The notes: generated by a model not told the origin, from the letters alone. Positions 35,485 through 47,910 are shown, counted from the first letter of the stretch. The stretch: 64,000 bases of DNA from Liolophura sinensis (GCF_032854445.1 NC_088296.1:10330706-10394705); one strand, 5' to 3'. A program made the numbers and translations.

Positions 35485-37869
35485 GTTCAGCCATATCGTG
35501 ACGGGACAGTCATAGGTGTCAAACAAGTAGCACCAGGTTGGCTAGTGACTATCAGGTGAATGAAAATGAAATTATTTAAAGCCTTGGGGATTAGAATTTA
35601 ATTAAAGGCGTACAACACAGGAGTAAAACAAGAGCCTCAACGAGAACGTGACAGCTCGCAAATGGTCACACGAAATTGGTGAAATACTGCCTCGTGTCAG
35701 CTTACCTCAGCCAGGGTTTTATTCTAACCACAACAAATTGTTTCCATCGATGAACATTCACCGGGATTGAACAAATAAACAATGGACATAGGTTTAGAAC
35801 AACGAACATACGTGTTGAACAATGGGCATATGTGACGAACAATTTACATCGAGCAATGAACATACGCGTGGAACAATGAGGATAGCAGGTAGCTAGCGCC
35901 TGACAAACACTTGGGATTAGGAATCCAATGGCCATGTTAATAATTGTGAACTAAGACGTAACGTAAAATCCATTAACAATGAACAAATAAGCAATATACT
36001 TAGAAATTAGACAATTAGAAGTAGGTGGCCTAGCCCTTGTCAGACAAAATGAAAATTATTTTCACCACTATGCCGGCTGATAAATTCATCGCTCTCTAGA
36101 CCAGTAATAATTGTTTTTTTCCCCTGTTTGTTGATGGTATGTTATCCATGGCAGTTATATGTACCAATGTGTCTTTTTCGCGGGAGGCAGAAATGGCTGA
36201 GCTAAATAAAGATTTGAGATATAAGAATGAGTCGGTATTCGACTAACTTGTTCCGTGATTTCATAGTTTGTGTTGTGTGGCTTCTTCAAGCCATCGTAGC
36301 ATAAGATGACGGTGTTCTGGTTTGTTTTCGATAAAGGTTGGCTTACATATGGTTCATTCTAGGATTGTAACTGCTGCTTGGGTTCTGTCTTCATGGCATA
36401 TTGGAGGCACGGTGTTGATTGTTGAGATGTTCTAACAGCCCATTAGAGTGTTCCTCATGTCGTGGTTTGATAATGGTGTCGCTGACTTTTTTGATGCAGC
36501 GGATGAAATGGGGCAGAGCCTGGTGAAACCCACTACCAACCGCACCAACTTGAACGCACAGAACGCCGTACTCAGTAGTATTTCCCTGAAGTTTTAAGAG
36601 AAATACATCTTAAATAGACACAGAGGATTTCATACAACAGTTTTTCCGCATGTGATGTATTTGGGAACATTGTGACAATTTCACTTTGTATATTAGTGAA
36701 ATGGACAAAACTGTTTATAAATTGTACTGCTCTGTTGTATAAAACATAGGTGCTCGTGGACACACAAAAGTCGTAGATGGCTTGTGCACGTTGAAGCCAT
36801 CAACATGGATCGGCGTTATGAAAACTCTACTCGTCAACACATCTGGAAGGGGAAAGGCTTCTCGCTCAGATTTTCAGTCTTTTATCATTAAATCCCACAC
36901 CTGCCCGAAACTTAGACAATTAAAACCCTAAAACACCCTAAAATACACAGAATTACATTCTCCCTCCCGAAAAACGGAAGTTGTAATGGGGACCTGTGTC
37001 CATATTCTGTTTGCATCACTGGCACCACTATCAACTTTTGTATTGAAATCTTGAACAACGCCGAGGTCACAGGGATACGGTGATGAGACAGGAAATGGGG
37101 TCAGGAAACCCCAACCTTGGCTAATGTCACTTTTTGCCTATATGTCGCCCTATAAAATCTATGGTATTCCCTATTAAAGGAATTACCTTTTGTTTCCGAC
37201 ACGTTACTTTATAACATATACAATTTGATATGTTGATTTTCGATATCATTGTAAGGGAAATGCAATTTCTTTTTCTTATTCTTTATGTTAAGCTCCATAA
37301 GCCTGGTTTCAACAAGAAGAAGTTATTCAGAAATCACTGGCATGCTGGATATTGAGCGGAGTTCAGTATTTTTTACACTACCATGGCTGAACTTTTTTAC
37401 ACGTTTTGGTATAATATGACTTTAATAAATGGATTTTATTTTATCTCTTCTGCTACATGATCTCTTGGCAATATGCTTTTTGAGTTGAATGTTGGAAAAT
37501 GGGTCTATTTTAAACATGTGTGTGAGCCACTGTAAAACAAATTACTCTCCACGGTCATTGTCCAGCATGCAACATGCTTTTGAATAATCATGATGTCTAC
37601 CGAGGTAATTAGTTATAGGTGTCGAAACAAAGTGATCTATCTGTGTTTTCTTTTTTTTTAAGTAGCTGATGTTTTATGCAGTGCTCAAGAATATATAAAT
37701 TATACCATTTTCCAGCTATCACACTGTCGTCACTGCTCTGGCTGTGCTATCAATGCTGTGTAGTCTTTTGTATCCACTGATTCCAGCTGGTTGCCGGCAT
37801 CATTTTCAACATCAGATTCCAAACCGTCGTCGGGCTGATCAAAAATTACGGAGAACCAAATTAACATTT

Positions 37870-37955
37870 TATCGAAAATTATCGATATCGCGAAATATTT
37901 ACCGATATCGAAAAATATATATCGATATTGATAATTCACTTATCGATATCGATGT
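37870..37955. promoter_or_regulatory. Cluster of TATCGATA-like palindromes
   Basis: Four ATCGATATCG-type words within about 85 bp (TTATCGATATCGCG, ACCGATATCGAAA, ATATCGATATTGA, TTATCGATATCGATG), about 510 bp upstream of the gene C ATG. Similar words bind DREF or BEAF in insects; relevance here is unknown. Confidence 0.3.
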
Positions 37956-38464
37956 CAAACTTTTTTGACTTTGTTAACAAGTCCAATCTAATGCCTCATG
38001 CTAGAGGTAACTACAGCAGGTGCATTCAGCAGAGCGCGGACGACTTGCAGTCAGCGACATAGCGGTTGACGTACATGCTTTGTGAAAAATCTGTCAAAAC
38101 CCCTGGCGATCACAATGAACCAGTTCATAATATGGGCAGACGTTAGAATCTTTAACTTTAGAATCAGTTTGTATTCTTCGTGCAGCCCACGTAGCTCCCC
38201 AATTCACGTCGTCACAAACAACACACTGAACAGGTGTGAGTATGGGAAAAGAGGTCACAGCGAGTAAAGAACCAACGTCATTCAAAACATTCAAATCAGC
38301 AGTGAGCACAAAGCCGATAACCCATTTAAGTTTCTTGTGCATAAAATGCTGGATATACACATACATATAGCTTACAGTATATATCAGGATCTTGCCGTAT
38401 GTATGATACTATGAAAAAAGAGACAAAAGAGTCCAATTTTTGGGAATGCTGACAGCAGACTACC

Positions 38465-38543
38465 ATGGAATCTCATACGCTCCTAAAACGGTGGGGACAG
38501 ATTCTGATTCCATTGGTCATTCTGACGGACACATGTATCCCGG
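38465..38543 (+). CDS. Gene C signal-peptide exon
   Basis: 79 bp, donor GTAAGT, phase 1. MESHTLLKRWG then QILIPLVILTDTCIPG; leader TGACAGCAGACTACC as in the minus-strand paralogs. The only plus-strand member of the five. Confidence 0.8.
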
Positions 38544-40070
38544 GTAAGTTACATAAAAGTGTTAGGGCATTGCTTATCGAGCTTTTCTGTGGTTTAATAC
38601 GTATTTGGGTGAGCAGGGTTTGACTCCTCGCAAGCTTAACCCGCGGGGCAAAGCCCTGGATATTTATCATATTAAATCACGTCACCTATATAACACCACG
38701 TTACCAATATAAAGTCATATTTGACTGACGACACTATATAAACTAGCATGATACACGGTTTTCATACTGACTGAGAACATTCATTCGCCTAGAATATTCA
38801 TCTTTCTTTCATCACTGAAAACTGTTTACTGCATGAATCCACCTTAATTTCTCAATTTACACACTGTCTCCATTGTTTGCCGCCAGCCGTTCGCCCTACG
38901 TATCCACCGGGTTATCAGTGGACCCTAGGTGTTCAAGTGACGTACTGATTTCCCAGATTCCATTAAAAACCTGGCTTCTTCACTTAATGTGATTTAAAAT
39001 CAGATCTTTTAGTTCCGAAGCCCAGTTCTCTGCGATCAGAGGTACTGGGAAGTTCTCATTTTATCTTCTGCTAGTATAAGCTCTAGAAAACTGCTCCCCT
39101 TAAAACTTTCTATGGAAGCCTATAACAAGCTTATAAGTATGCGTCACATGTGTATTCTAGTGGATATTAATATTTAGAAAACTTCTTCCAAATTCAATCA
39201 CTAAAACGGTGATTTTATTGAACGAATGACCCCTTCTGAACAATAAAACCACTGTACAAGTCAGTTACCGCCTTTTTTCAGTAACTGAAGGTTAGATGAT
39301 CACCCTGAGGTCGAGGCCATCTTTTATCTCAGAGCTCACAAAATGACAAAGTGATAAAAGATGGCCAAGACTGTCTGATCATCTAGTTTGGACACCGAAA
39401 CAAAGGCTGTAACTGTGTCATGCATTCTTAGTTGTCTTATGGGTTGTCTTGAACTTTGTTCTGGAACACTCGTTCGCAAACCAGATCTTGCACTATAATA
39501 CAATATCAGATGTTGATGATAAAATATGTATGTCATTTGCGTTCTGATTGCAACTGTTCACATATCCAACATCCGATCTAATTCAACACGATGAATAAAA
39601 CGTCGCCAGTTAAATAGTCATGAAACAGAGCGCCAGAGCTTCTGAACGCTCTGTCCATATTTGGTTACAACAGAACTACACTCATTGCAAAGCTTAAGAT
39701 GCTTGGAGTGAAGGCGTTTGATGAAATAACTTTGCCACCCTAGTTTTTGCAGTAATAATTTTTGACGTTGGCTGAAGTCGTCACATAACACACAGGATCT
39801 AACAAATGCTACAAGGTAAGATATGTGCACATCATATGCAGGACCCTTCGGTATATTACTGTCAACACAAACCAGCAAGGAACTAAGATTACTAATGTTG
39901 GAGTGATAGTTTTGGCTCGATTCGACATATTTACAGCGCCACAGCAGACTGTACATATGCCTCTGAGGATTGCCTTTAATAAAAGATGAATTCCATTCTG
40001 TAAATTACTTCTAGCTTTCGTTGGGTTCTCTCCCTCTGTAGTTCTACTTTCAGAAAACTTTGTTCTTCAG
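38544..40070. other. Intron 1 of gene C
   Basis: No exon recognised. Contains a decayed piece of a second dispersed repeat (TCATCACTGAAAACTGTTTA near 38820), also seen near 6080, 31320, 45060 and 55700. Confidence 0.5.
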
Positions 40071-40202
40071 GTCTGGAGAGTGACAAATGCAGTGGGATTT
40101 GCGGATAGGGGACGTCATGTGTGGAGGGAAAATATTGTCGTTGTAAAACTGTATTCGGTATTCTGTTGGCCGCGAAAGGAAACTTCCCAGCGTTTTGCTT
40201 AC
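40071..40202 (+). pseudogene. Gene C EB1 exon with in-frame TAG
   Basis: 132 bp, acceptor TTCTTCAG, donor GTAAGT, phase 1-1. KCSGICG, then TAG, then GTSCVEGKYCRC and a final FCL. The stop sits where paralogs have Tyr, His or Glu; a Tyr codon (TAT or TAC) one step from TAG is the likely ancestor. Confidence 0.75.
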
Positions 40203-40358
40203 GTAAGTAAACCTTGTTCAACGCGGTGGTGATTGGTCATGAAATTACCAAGAACAAAAACTGTATTAGCAAAACTGTAGATGTGTACAGAAATTGCCGG
40301 TATTCAGTTCACTCTGGGTCGTTGGTAATAATATAAAACGCTTCAGGGGTATCTGGTG

Positions 40359-41785
40359 ATGGAAGGAAATTATCCCCGGGAGTGTCTAGTTTCCTCCACG
40401 CTGGAAGGTAATTATCACCGGGAGTGTCTAGTTTCCTCCACGCTGGAAGGTAATTATCCCCGGGAGTGTCTAGTTTCCTCCACAGTGAAAGGTAATTATT
40501 CTCGGGAGTGTCTAGTTTCCTCCACGGTGAAAGGTAATTATCCTCGGGAATGTCTACTTTCCTCCACGGTGAAAGGTAATTATTCTCGGGAGTGTCTAGT
40601 TTCCTCCACGGTGAAAGGTAATTATACCCGGGAGTGTCTAGTTTCCTCCACGCTAAAAGGTAATTATCCTTGGGAGTGTCTACTTTCCACCACGGCGAAA
40701 GGTAATTATTCTCGGGAGTGTCTAGTTTCCTCCACGGTGAAAGGTAATTATTCTCGGGGGTGTCTAGTTTCCTCCACGCTGGAAGGTAATTATCCCCGGG
40801 AGTGTCTAGTTTCCTCCACGCTGGAAGGTAATTATCCCCGGGAGTGTCTAGTTTCCTCCACAGTGAAAGGTAATTATTCTCGGGAGTGTCTAGTTTCCTC
40901 CACGGTGAAAGGTAATTATCCTCGGGAATGTCTAGTTTCCTCCACGGTGAAAGGTAATTATTCTCGGGAGTGTCTAGTTTCCTCCACGCTGGAAGGTAAT
41001 TATCCCCGGGAGTGTCTAGTTTCCTCCACGCTGGAAGGTAATTATACCCGGGAGTGTCTAGTTTCCTCCACGCTGAAAGGTAATTATCCTTGGGAGTGTC
41101 TACTTTCCACTACGGTGAAAGGTAATTATTCTCGGGAGTGTCTAGTTTCCTCCACGGTGAAAGGTAATTATTCTCGGGGGTGTCTAGTTTCCTCCACGCT
41201 GGAAGGTAATTATCCCCGGGAGTGTCTAGTTTCCTCCACGCTGGAAGGTAATTGTCCCCGGGAGTGTCTAGTTTCCTCCACACTGGAAAGTAATTATCTT
41301 CGGGAGTGTCTGGTTTCCTCCACCTTGAAAGGTAATTATCCCCGGGAGTGTCTAATTTCCTCCAGGCTGGAAGGTAATTATCCCCGGGAGTGTCTGGTTT
41401 CCTCCACGCTGGAAGGTAATTATCCCCAGGAGTGTCTAGTTTCCTCCGCGCTGGAAGTAATTACCCCCGGGAATGTCTAGTTTTCTCCACGGTAGAAGGT
41501 GATTATTCCCGGGAGTGTCTGGTTCCCGCCACGCTGGAAGGTGATTATCCTTGGGAGAGCCCAGCTTCCTCCATACTGGAAGGTAATTATTCCCGCGAGT
41601 GTCTAGTTTCCTCCACGCTGGGTGGTAATTTTTCCCGGAAGTGTCTAGTTTCCTCCACGCTGGAAGGTAATTATCCCCAGGAGTGTCTAGTTTCCTTCGC
41701 GCTAGAAGGTAATTATCCCCGAGGGTGTCTAGTTTCCTCCAGGCTGGAAGGTGATTATCCCCGAGAGTGTCTAGTTTCCTGCAGA
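40359..41785 (+). repeat. 42-bp minisatellite array, about 34 units
   Basis: Unit GGTAATTATCCCCGGGAGTG plus TCTAGTTTCCTCCACGCTGG and AA. Because 42 is a multiple of 3, the plus strand stays open for about 27 units (14-residue period, GNYPRECLVSST), then a one-base loss near 41455 shifts the frame. The minus strand is also open over long runs. A ten-unit block (420 bp) is repeated as a whole (landmark CTACTTTCCAC at 40680 and 41100). No suitable acceptor in the right phase was found, so I treat it as intronic. Confidence 0.9.
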
Positions 41786-42610
41786 CATGAATATAGGGCT
41801 TTATACAGGTTCTTGACAAACTAAGCAGCGACGACAGTGGGATAGTTTACAAATGGTCACATGTAAGCAGAGAATTTCGACCAACTGTGAATTTACCTCC
41901 ATTCGGGGTTTTGTTCGAAGTGTTTATGTATTTGCATAAATACCAACAACTTAGACGCCACTAGCAGAATGGTTTAAGCAGAATCAGGTTAAAACAATAT
42001 GCTGTGATGTTAACTGCAACATATTAGACTTCACCGGTGTACAATTACGCCGCATACTGTGTGATCATTACATTTATCATACTACTTATACTGTCACTAA
42101 CATCACACTTGGTTTAAATAGAATTAGTGACAAAACTAACTGGTGATAAATGCAATTTATTAGACGTCCCTGACATAAAATTACTTGAAATGCTGGATTG
42201 TATTCAAATTTTGATAACATTTACATGAAAACAATGGAAACCCCAACGGCGGAAGTCTGTTTCATGCAGGCACACAATACAAAAAGGCTGTATTATTCAT
42301 AATTTCTTAGATGCTTGCCCCATGTAACTTCAAATTTTCCTAAATGACAACAAAACGTTTATAGCAATCAACGCTCTTTGCCGCAACATATAAAACAACA
42401 GCACTGAGAGAAAACCAGAGCAAGGACAACAGTCTAATAGTTGGCAAACAGTGAAGCGTAAGAGGTGAAATCGATCTCCTGTCACTAGTCTCAGCACTGA
42501 ATAAAACCCAGGTCCTACAAGTCTAATGATGACTTTGAATACGATAGTTTACCATTCACCAGGACGCTCTTCTATACTGTGTTGTCCCTTGCTTTGTTCG
42601 ACTCATACAG
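41786..42610. other. Intron of gene C with dispersed-repeat cores
   Basis: Minus-oriented cores at about 41820-41895, directly beside the 42-bp array, and about 42395-42490. No exon seen. Confidence 0.6.
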
Positions 42611-42698
42611 CCACAGATTCCTCGGCGTTGGCGATTGGTCTGACAGTTTGTGGGATGTTTCTTCTGAATATCATCATCCTCGTTGTTGTTGTTTTAAG
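42611..42698 (+). CDS. Gene C transmembrane exon
   Basis: 88 bp, acceptor CATACAG, donor GTGAGC, phase 1 to 2. TDSSALAIGLTVCGMF, then LLNIIILVVVVLR. The stalk is shorter than in genes A and D; the DSSAL motif is kept. Intact, though the upstream EB1 exon is broken. Confidence 0.75.
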
Positions 42699-42929
42699 GT
42701 GAGCAACACTGTTCTGTATTACTTGTGTGATGGGATGCTGTAGCCGTTTGCAAAAAGGGGTCTTACGCCTACCTTGATTTTAACTAAATATAGACGCGTT
42801 TACTCTTTGCGATTTGTTGCATTGATTTGTTAAGAGAATATATTTCATACGCCGAGTTCAGACACTGGTAGTTGTCAACTTCAACAAGTCATGTGAAATT
42901 ACGCTCTTAAATTATTCGTCTTATGTCAC

Positions 42930-43340
42930 AACATATGTACGCCGCTTTTGATCAAATCACAACGCTGGTATGCCGCTTTTGATCAAATCGCACTTTAGGT
43001 ACGCCGCTTTTGATCATATCAAAAAGCAGGAACGCAGCTTTTGATTCAATCGCAATCCACGTACCCGCTTTTGATTAAATCGCAATGTAGGTATGCCGCT
43101 TTGATCAAATTGCAACGTAGGTACACTACTTTTGATTAATTTGCAATGTAGGGAAGCCATTTATTTTATCAAATCGCAATGTAGGTACGCTGCTTTTGAT
43201 TAAATTGCAATGTAGGTTCGTCGTTTTTGATTAAATCACAACGTTGGTACGCTTCTTTTGATCAAATCGCACTGTAGGTACACTGCTTTTGATTACATCG
43301 CAGTGTATGTGCGCCGCTTTTGATCAGATTCCTAAGAGTG
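42930..43340. repeat. 32-bp minisatellite, about 12 units
   Basis: Unit GTACGCCGCTTTTGATCAAA plus TCGCAATGTAG, with drift. Lies in the intron between TM and tail of gene C. Confidence 0.9.
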
Positions 43341-43955
43341 TACGCGACACTTTGAATCACGATATTTACCCTAACTGACAATCGGCACGCTCTTACACGA
43401 GAGGGTTGTATTCAATGAACATCGTGACTTCAACTGAAAGCTTACAATCGACTGGGCCCTTTATATAAATATTTACCATATCCGCCAAATCAACATTAAG
43501 CAGAAATACTTGGTTGATAGTTAGTAGTTTTCAACACGGTTGTGCGATTTAAAGGTCTCAAAAAGCTGTTCTGCTAGTGGTTGTTGTTAACCGTCATGGA
43601 AAAGTTATTGAGTGGTACGTTTTCCATTTATTTAAACCAACATTATGTACCAGTAAAATATGGCATTTGATCGAGATTGCAAATCAGAAAAGTCACAATG
43701 GCCTTAGCATTTCTCTGCAAGGTGTAACTCATTTTGCAATCCATTGTAAAATCATTTATAGGGTTTGCGAGCGATTCCACATACCATCTCTTTGTAGTTA
43801 CAGTCGATAAGACAGAAAAAGATCTCAGATCTAAATATTTGTACATGTTGTCAGCGTAAGATTGTTTACAATCTCACAGGACATGTGAGTTTGTAAATAT
43901 TCCTTATTCAGATGTTGTTCCAATATTGCTTAACTAAATACACATTGAATTCCAG

Positions 43956-44100
43956 GAGACGAAATCGTCGGAGGGAGTATGCAAGTGAAGATGTCAGCTT
44001 TAAAACGGAGGAAAAACAATCCTGTGTCACCAGGCCAGCTTACGAAGACGTTACTGGTCAATCTTTACAACAAAAGCTAGGAGTATGCAATCTAACTTAA
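43956..44100 (+). CDS. Gene C tail exon, short
   Basis: Acceptor TTCCAG, phase 2. RRNRRREYASEDVSF, then PAYEDVTGQSLQQ, ending after 47 residues. It aligns with the start of the gene D tail (REDIGL and AYENVTDQSVQQ). Beyond the stop the same frame still resembles gene D (ILPEESSVT versus LLPDELGSST), so the tail was truncated by mutation. Confidence 0.7.
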
Positions 44101-45839
44101 CCGGAATCCGTAATACTACCGGAAGAGTCAAGTGTCACTTCCATGGACGACAGGATGTTGACTTGCCTTTACAGCCAGAGCTCTATAATTTAATTTAATT
44201 TAATTTAATTCCCGAATTTATAAATTTAGGTATTCACTTACTGTAGGAATAGAGATACATAATACGAACATAGCTATGTAATCATGTAAATGTAAATGTT
44301 GCAGTAATGTTTATCCTTCTGACATCTTTTACATTGTAGTTTTGCAGAATAGTTTTGTAGTACTTGAAGAATTCCTTTGGGCGTTGATAAAAAGTCTTCA
44401 CACAGGATCTGTGAAATGCCACTAGGCAATTTCGGCGAACTTTTAAACTGAAAACATCCACTTCGTTTACGATCTCACATTTTTTTCCACTCTCAAAGAC
44501 CGACATCGTGTTTTAATACATTATGTTACCTAGAAAATATTTGTCACCGTTGTGACATAATCTACATACAGCATGCTGTTATAGGCGAGGACCCATTTTG
44601 CATAATTTCTCGCCTCAAAAACTAATCCCGCGTTACGTCATAGTCGCTGTCGGGTAACAAGGGAGTTAATTCAGAACAGACCCTTTGCCCCATGGAACGT
44701 TCATATCAAGGCATTGTTGGTAAAGCTGAATTCATGCCTTGCTGCTATGACAGGGACAGAGTCCTTCGAGTTGTCGGTACACAGGTTGGCATAGACATTA
44801 ATCGTGTAGCATGTTAAGAGCGAAATATGTAGCAACTCCGAAAACCAACACATGTAATACTAAGCAGATAACAAACAAAAATGACCCCTGTTGCGGGAGT
44901 TGTTGAAGAAATAGCCCTAAGTGTGTCGGATTTTTGGTAAATAACTACGGATTACTGAGATACACATTTTATTATCGCAAACTTCTATTCTAACATGGTA
45001 CACAATTTTAAATTAAATACTGATTTCACTCGGTCGACTAGAACATACCTTGGGTCTTTCCAGCGTCATTAAAAACTGTTTACTGCTTCTCTTTGCCTGA
45101 TTCCGTCCTGTGCTTTCTTAGTTCTTTGGTAGTTCCTTTTGGGAATTGACGTTGTGATTATTCACCTATAACGTTTATTATGTTTGACGTCTTGTATAAA
45201 AATATCTGTTTCGATGCATAAATTTGTGTGTATCGGCGGTAACTGTTTTACCGTAAATCCGACACATCTGTGAGGTGTCTCCGTAATTCTCGCAACTCCG
45301 TCGTTCGAATGACAAAATATGGTGAACAACTCTAAGGTTATTCAAGTCGCGGCTATGAGGCAGGAAGTGATGTCAGAAAACGGGGTTTGTCTATATCGTA
45401 TTTGTTTCAATGCTTGATACACATGTATTTTCTTTATTGAAAGCATAGACAAGATGTTCTCAGTTGACAACTAAACCAACTTACTGATTTATGCTGCTTA
45501 TATGTACGCGTGAGGACATCAGTGATGAAGTTAAGCAGTGGGTCTCACGGCGTCACAAGTTCAAACCTATTTGCTTTGGGCAGTGATGTAAAGCGAACCT
45601 AATTTATGTATGTAAAAGACAAGTAGCTTCTAAAATTTTTCGATTTTAGGAGAATATTATCAATACAATATGCGCACAAGTGTTCCTGTGCGACCTGTTC
45701 CATTACCAAGTACGGTATTACGGGACGACCAAAAACATGGACGTCACGGTATTTGGGAAACCCAAAGAAAGCTGTGACTGCACTATATTAGGTGACTGAC
45801 AGAAAGCAGGAACGCCACGGCGTTAGGGAATGGCGTTTG
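44101..45839. other. Spacer between convergent genes C and E
   Basis: No gene seen. A short TTTAA pentanucleotide run lies near 44187-44211. Confidence 0.55.
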
Positions 45840-46320
45840 ATTGAATGAAAGCATCCAGACGTCTAGGCGTTACGCCTTGACAGCTTGTCATGCATTAAGC
45901 TTGTCACTGAGCAAACATGTCGTACATTAAACCTCTTCCTGAGCAGATTGAGTGAAAGCCTGTAGACATCTGGCGTTACGTCTGGACAAGCTTGTCGTTC
46001 ATTACACGTGTCCCTGAGCAGATTGAGTAAAACTCTCTAGACGTCTGGACTTTCTTGCCCTGCATTAAATTTGTTCATGAGAATATTAAGAGAAAGTGTT
46101 TAGACGTCTGGCGTTACGCCTGGACAGCTTGTTCTGCATTAAACTTGTCCCTGGGTAGATGGAGTGAAAGTATCTAGACGTCTGACGTTACGCCTGGACA
46201 GCTTGTTCTGCATTAAACTTGTCCCTGGGTCGATGGAGTGAAAGTATCTAGACGTCCGAGTTACGTCTGGACAGTCTGTCCTGCGTTACTTTTGTCCCTG
46301 AGCAGATTGACTGCTCTACT
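45840..46320. repeat. About 73-bp minisatellite, 6-7 units
   Basis: Units carry CTAGACGTCTGGCGTTACG, GGACAGCTTGTCCTGCATTA and CTTGTCCCTGAGCAGATTGA. Each has the palindrome AGACGTCT. Lies just beyond the 3' end of gene E. Confidence 0.85.
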
Positions 46321-46684
46321 CGATTCTGCGTGAAATTTATGTCACGCGTAAATTTCCGTGTTATCAGCTGGACTCGTGTGAAAGTGTCGGTCATCATTTT
46401 TGGGAAAAAAGACTTTTCCAAAACTTTGAGAAGAGGGGTTTCACATAATTTACATAAATTGTATTACCCACCTGAATTCTTCCTAGCATGTTGTGTGGTC
46501 TTCCGTTATATTGTAGAATCTGAATACAATTCGTTGCCGACATTCTCGTTAAGCATGTCCAAATTATCGTTTTTTCCTTTAAATTATAAATCCGAGTAGG
46601 GTCTCTCATTGCTTTGGCCAGTCTTTGTAGACAAACTTAACTTGGGATCCACTGACGTCTGTGTTTATTATGGGTTGCTTTGCT

Positions 46685-47225
46685 TTACTTTTTGATTTTA
46701 TGATTGGAATACAGCTTGTTGTGTTCCTTAATGTCTAAGGTGCAACAAGTTTCACCATTATTCTTTCCCCCCTGCACTGCATTATTGACTTCGTCATCGT
46801 TAAAACGAGTGATACTTCGAGTGATATCTGCAGGCATTTTCCCTATAGTGCACTGCTTTGCTTTATTCTGTCTAATTTTGTGGTTGGAATAGAGCTCGTC
46901 GCATGCTTGTTTGTCTAAGCTGCAACGATTTCTGGCATCATTATTCTTCTCTGTCTGTGAAGACTGGTCGTCTTCGTCGTCACTAAAGCGACTGATTGCT
47001 CCACAGACGTCTGTAGAGGACCGGATGTGTGCCCTCGCACTCAACACATCTTGAAGAAGATATGACACAGGACTGGTTATTTCACTTTCTTGTATAGCAA
47101 CTGAGAGATTAGTGACGTCATTGGAACCTAGATCAGCACGTTGCCCTGTCACGTGACCACGTTTGCTCTGCCTTTGCAACGTAACATCTTCACGGTCATG
47201 CATGTCGTAAAAACATCTTCTTTTC
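46685..47225 (-). CDS. Gene E tail exon
   Basis: Acceptor TTGCAG, phase 2, 179 residues. It starts RKRRCFYDMHDREDVTLQRQ, matching the EDV/EDI position of genes C and D; VTGQ is kept but the neighbouring tyrosine is lost. The C-terminal half is a tandem repeat of about 50 residues ending ELYSNHKI and KLYSNHKI. Fully open although the TM exon is broken. Confidence 0.65.
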
Positions 47226-47614
47226 CTGCAATAAAAAATTACATTTGTACTTCAGATTGTAGTAATTGTTTCTTTAAAGTTTTAGCCTCTCAGTACGAAC
47301 AGAGATCCTCAGTTACGTCACAAAAACTGTCTGACATGTCTAATGATGACAGACTTTTTCCCTGGTGTTTGAATCAATCTTATGACTTATAGGCGCAAAA
47401 TTTGCTAAACATGCAAATGTGCCAAATGTTTTGGAACAAAAATAGGAGACATGAATCTTTCTCTATGGCCAGTGCTGAGAGTTACAGTGGCTTTATAGTC
47501 ATTATTTGTGTAATTAATCTACTTCAAATATGATGAAGCTGCTAACGCATGGCATACATCATATGGATATGTATAGGAAAACGTGAGAAAATGTGAGAAA
47601 TTAGCTGTCCATAC

Positions 47615-47705
47615 CTCACAACAACAACGACGGCCAGGACGGTCAAGCCAATAATAACCACTCCTCCTGTAACTCCTCATACAACGATGACAAGTGATGG
47701 AAACT
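47615..47705 (-). pseudogene. Gene E transmembrane exon with TGA
   Basis: 91 bp, acceptor TTTCCAG, donor GTATGG, phase 1 to 2. FPSLVIVV, then TGA, then GVTGGVVIIGLTVLAVVVVR. It aligns with the TM exons of genes A and D. The stop lies at the start of the helix. Confidence 0.75.
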
Positions 47706-47841
47706 CTGGAAATGTAAAATAAAGACATGTTAAACTACAATGTAACATAATTCTACGTGTAGGCTATGATGCAATGTAAAATAATGCTGCGGTGTAATGC
47801 AATGTAAACAGATTTATAGGAATATACGATTAGGGTTTTAC

Positions 47842-47910
47842 TTGGCCGCGGTCGTATAAGTGAAATATTCTTGGGCACAGCGGAAAACGCCAAATAAATA
47901 AATGAAAATC
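47842..47910 (+). repeat. SINE 3' end
   Basis: GCGGTCGTATAAGTGAAATA, TTCTTGGGCACAGCGG, CCAAATAAATAAATG. Confidence 0.8.

Larger units (their letters stand above)
34813..38464. other. Spacer between divergent genes A and C
   Basis: About 4.7 kb separates the two start codons, which face away from each other. It holds two SINEs, a dispersed-repeat core (about 35615-35705, minus; another at 37705-37770, plus) and a cluster of ATCGAT words (37870-37955). No gene was recognised. Promoters of both genes should lie here. Confidence 0.6.
38465..44100 (+). pseudogene. Gene C: receptor paralog with stop, probably decayed
   Basis: Exons (plus): 38465-38543 signal peptide, 40071-40202 EB1, 42611-42698 TM, 43956-44100 tail. 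The sum is 444 nt and all junctions keep frame, but the EB1 exon has an in-frame TAG (40106-40108) and no EB2 or calcium-binding EGF exon was found. The tail stops after 47 residues. Splice sites are all intact. Because the EB1 exon is phase 1-1, leaving it out would not disturb the frame. Most likely a pseudogene; a tiny membrane protein cannot be excluded. Confidence 0.6.

Noticed and set aside
41436-41819. Minus-strand 127-codon ORF in the 42-bp array
   Set aside because: Mirror frame of a repeat whose unit length is a multiple of 3; no start, splice or homology support.
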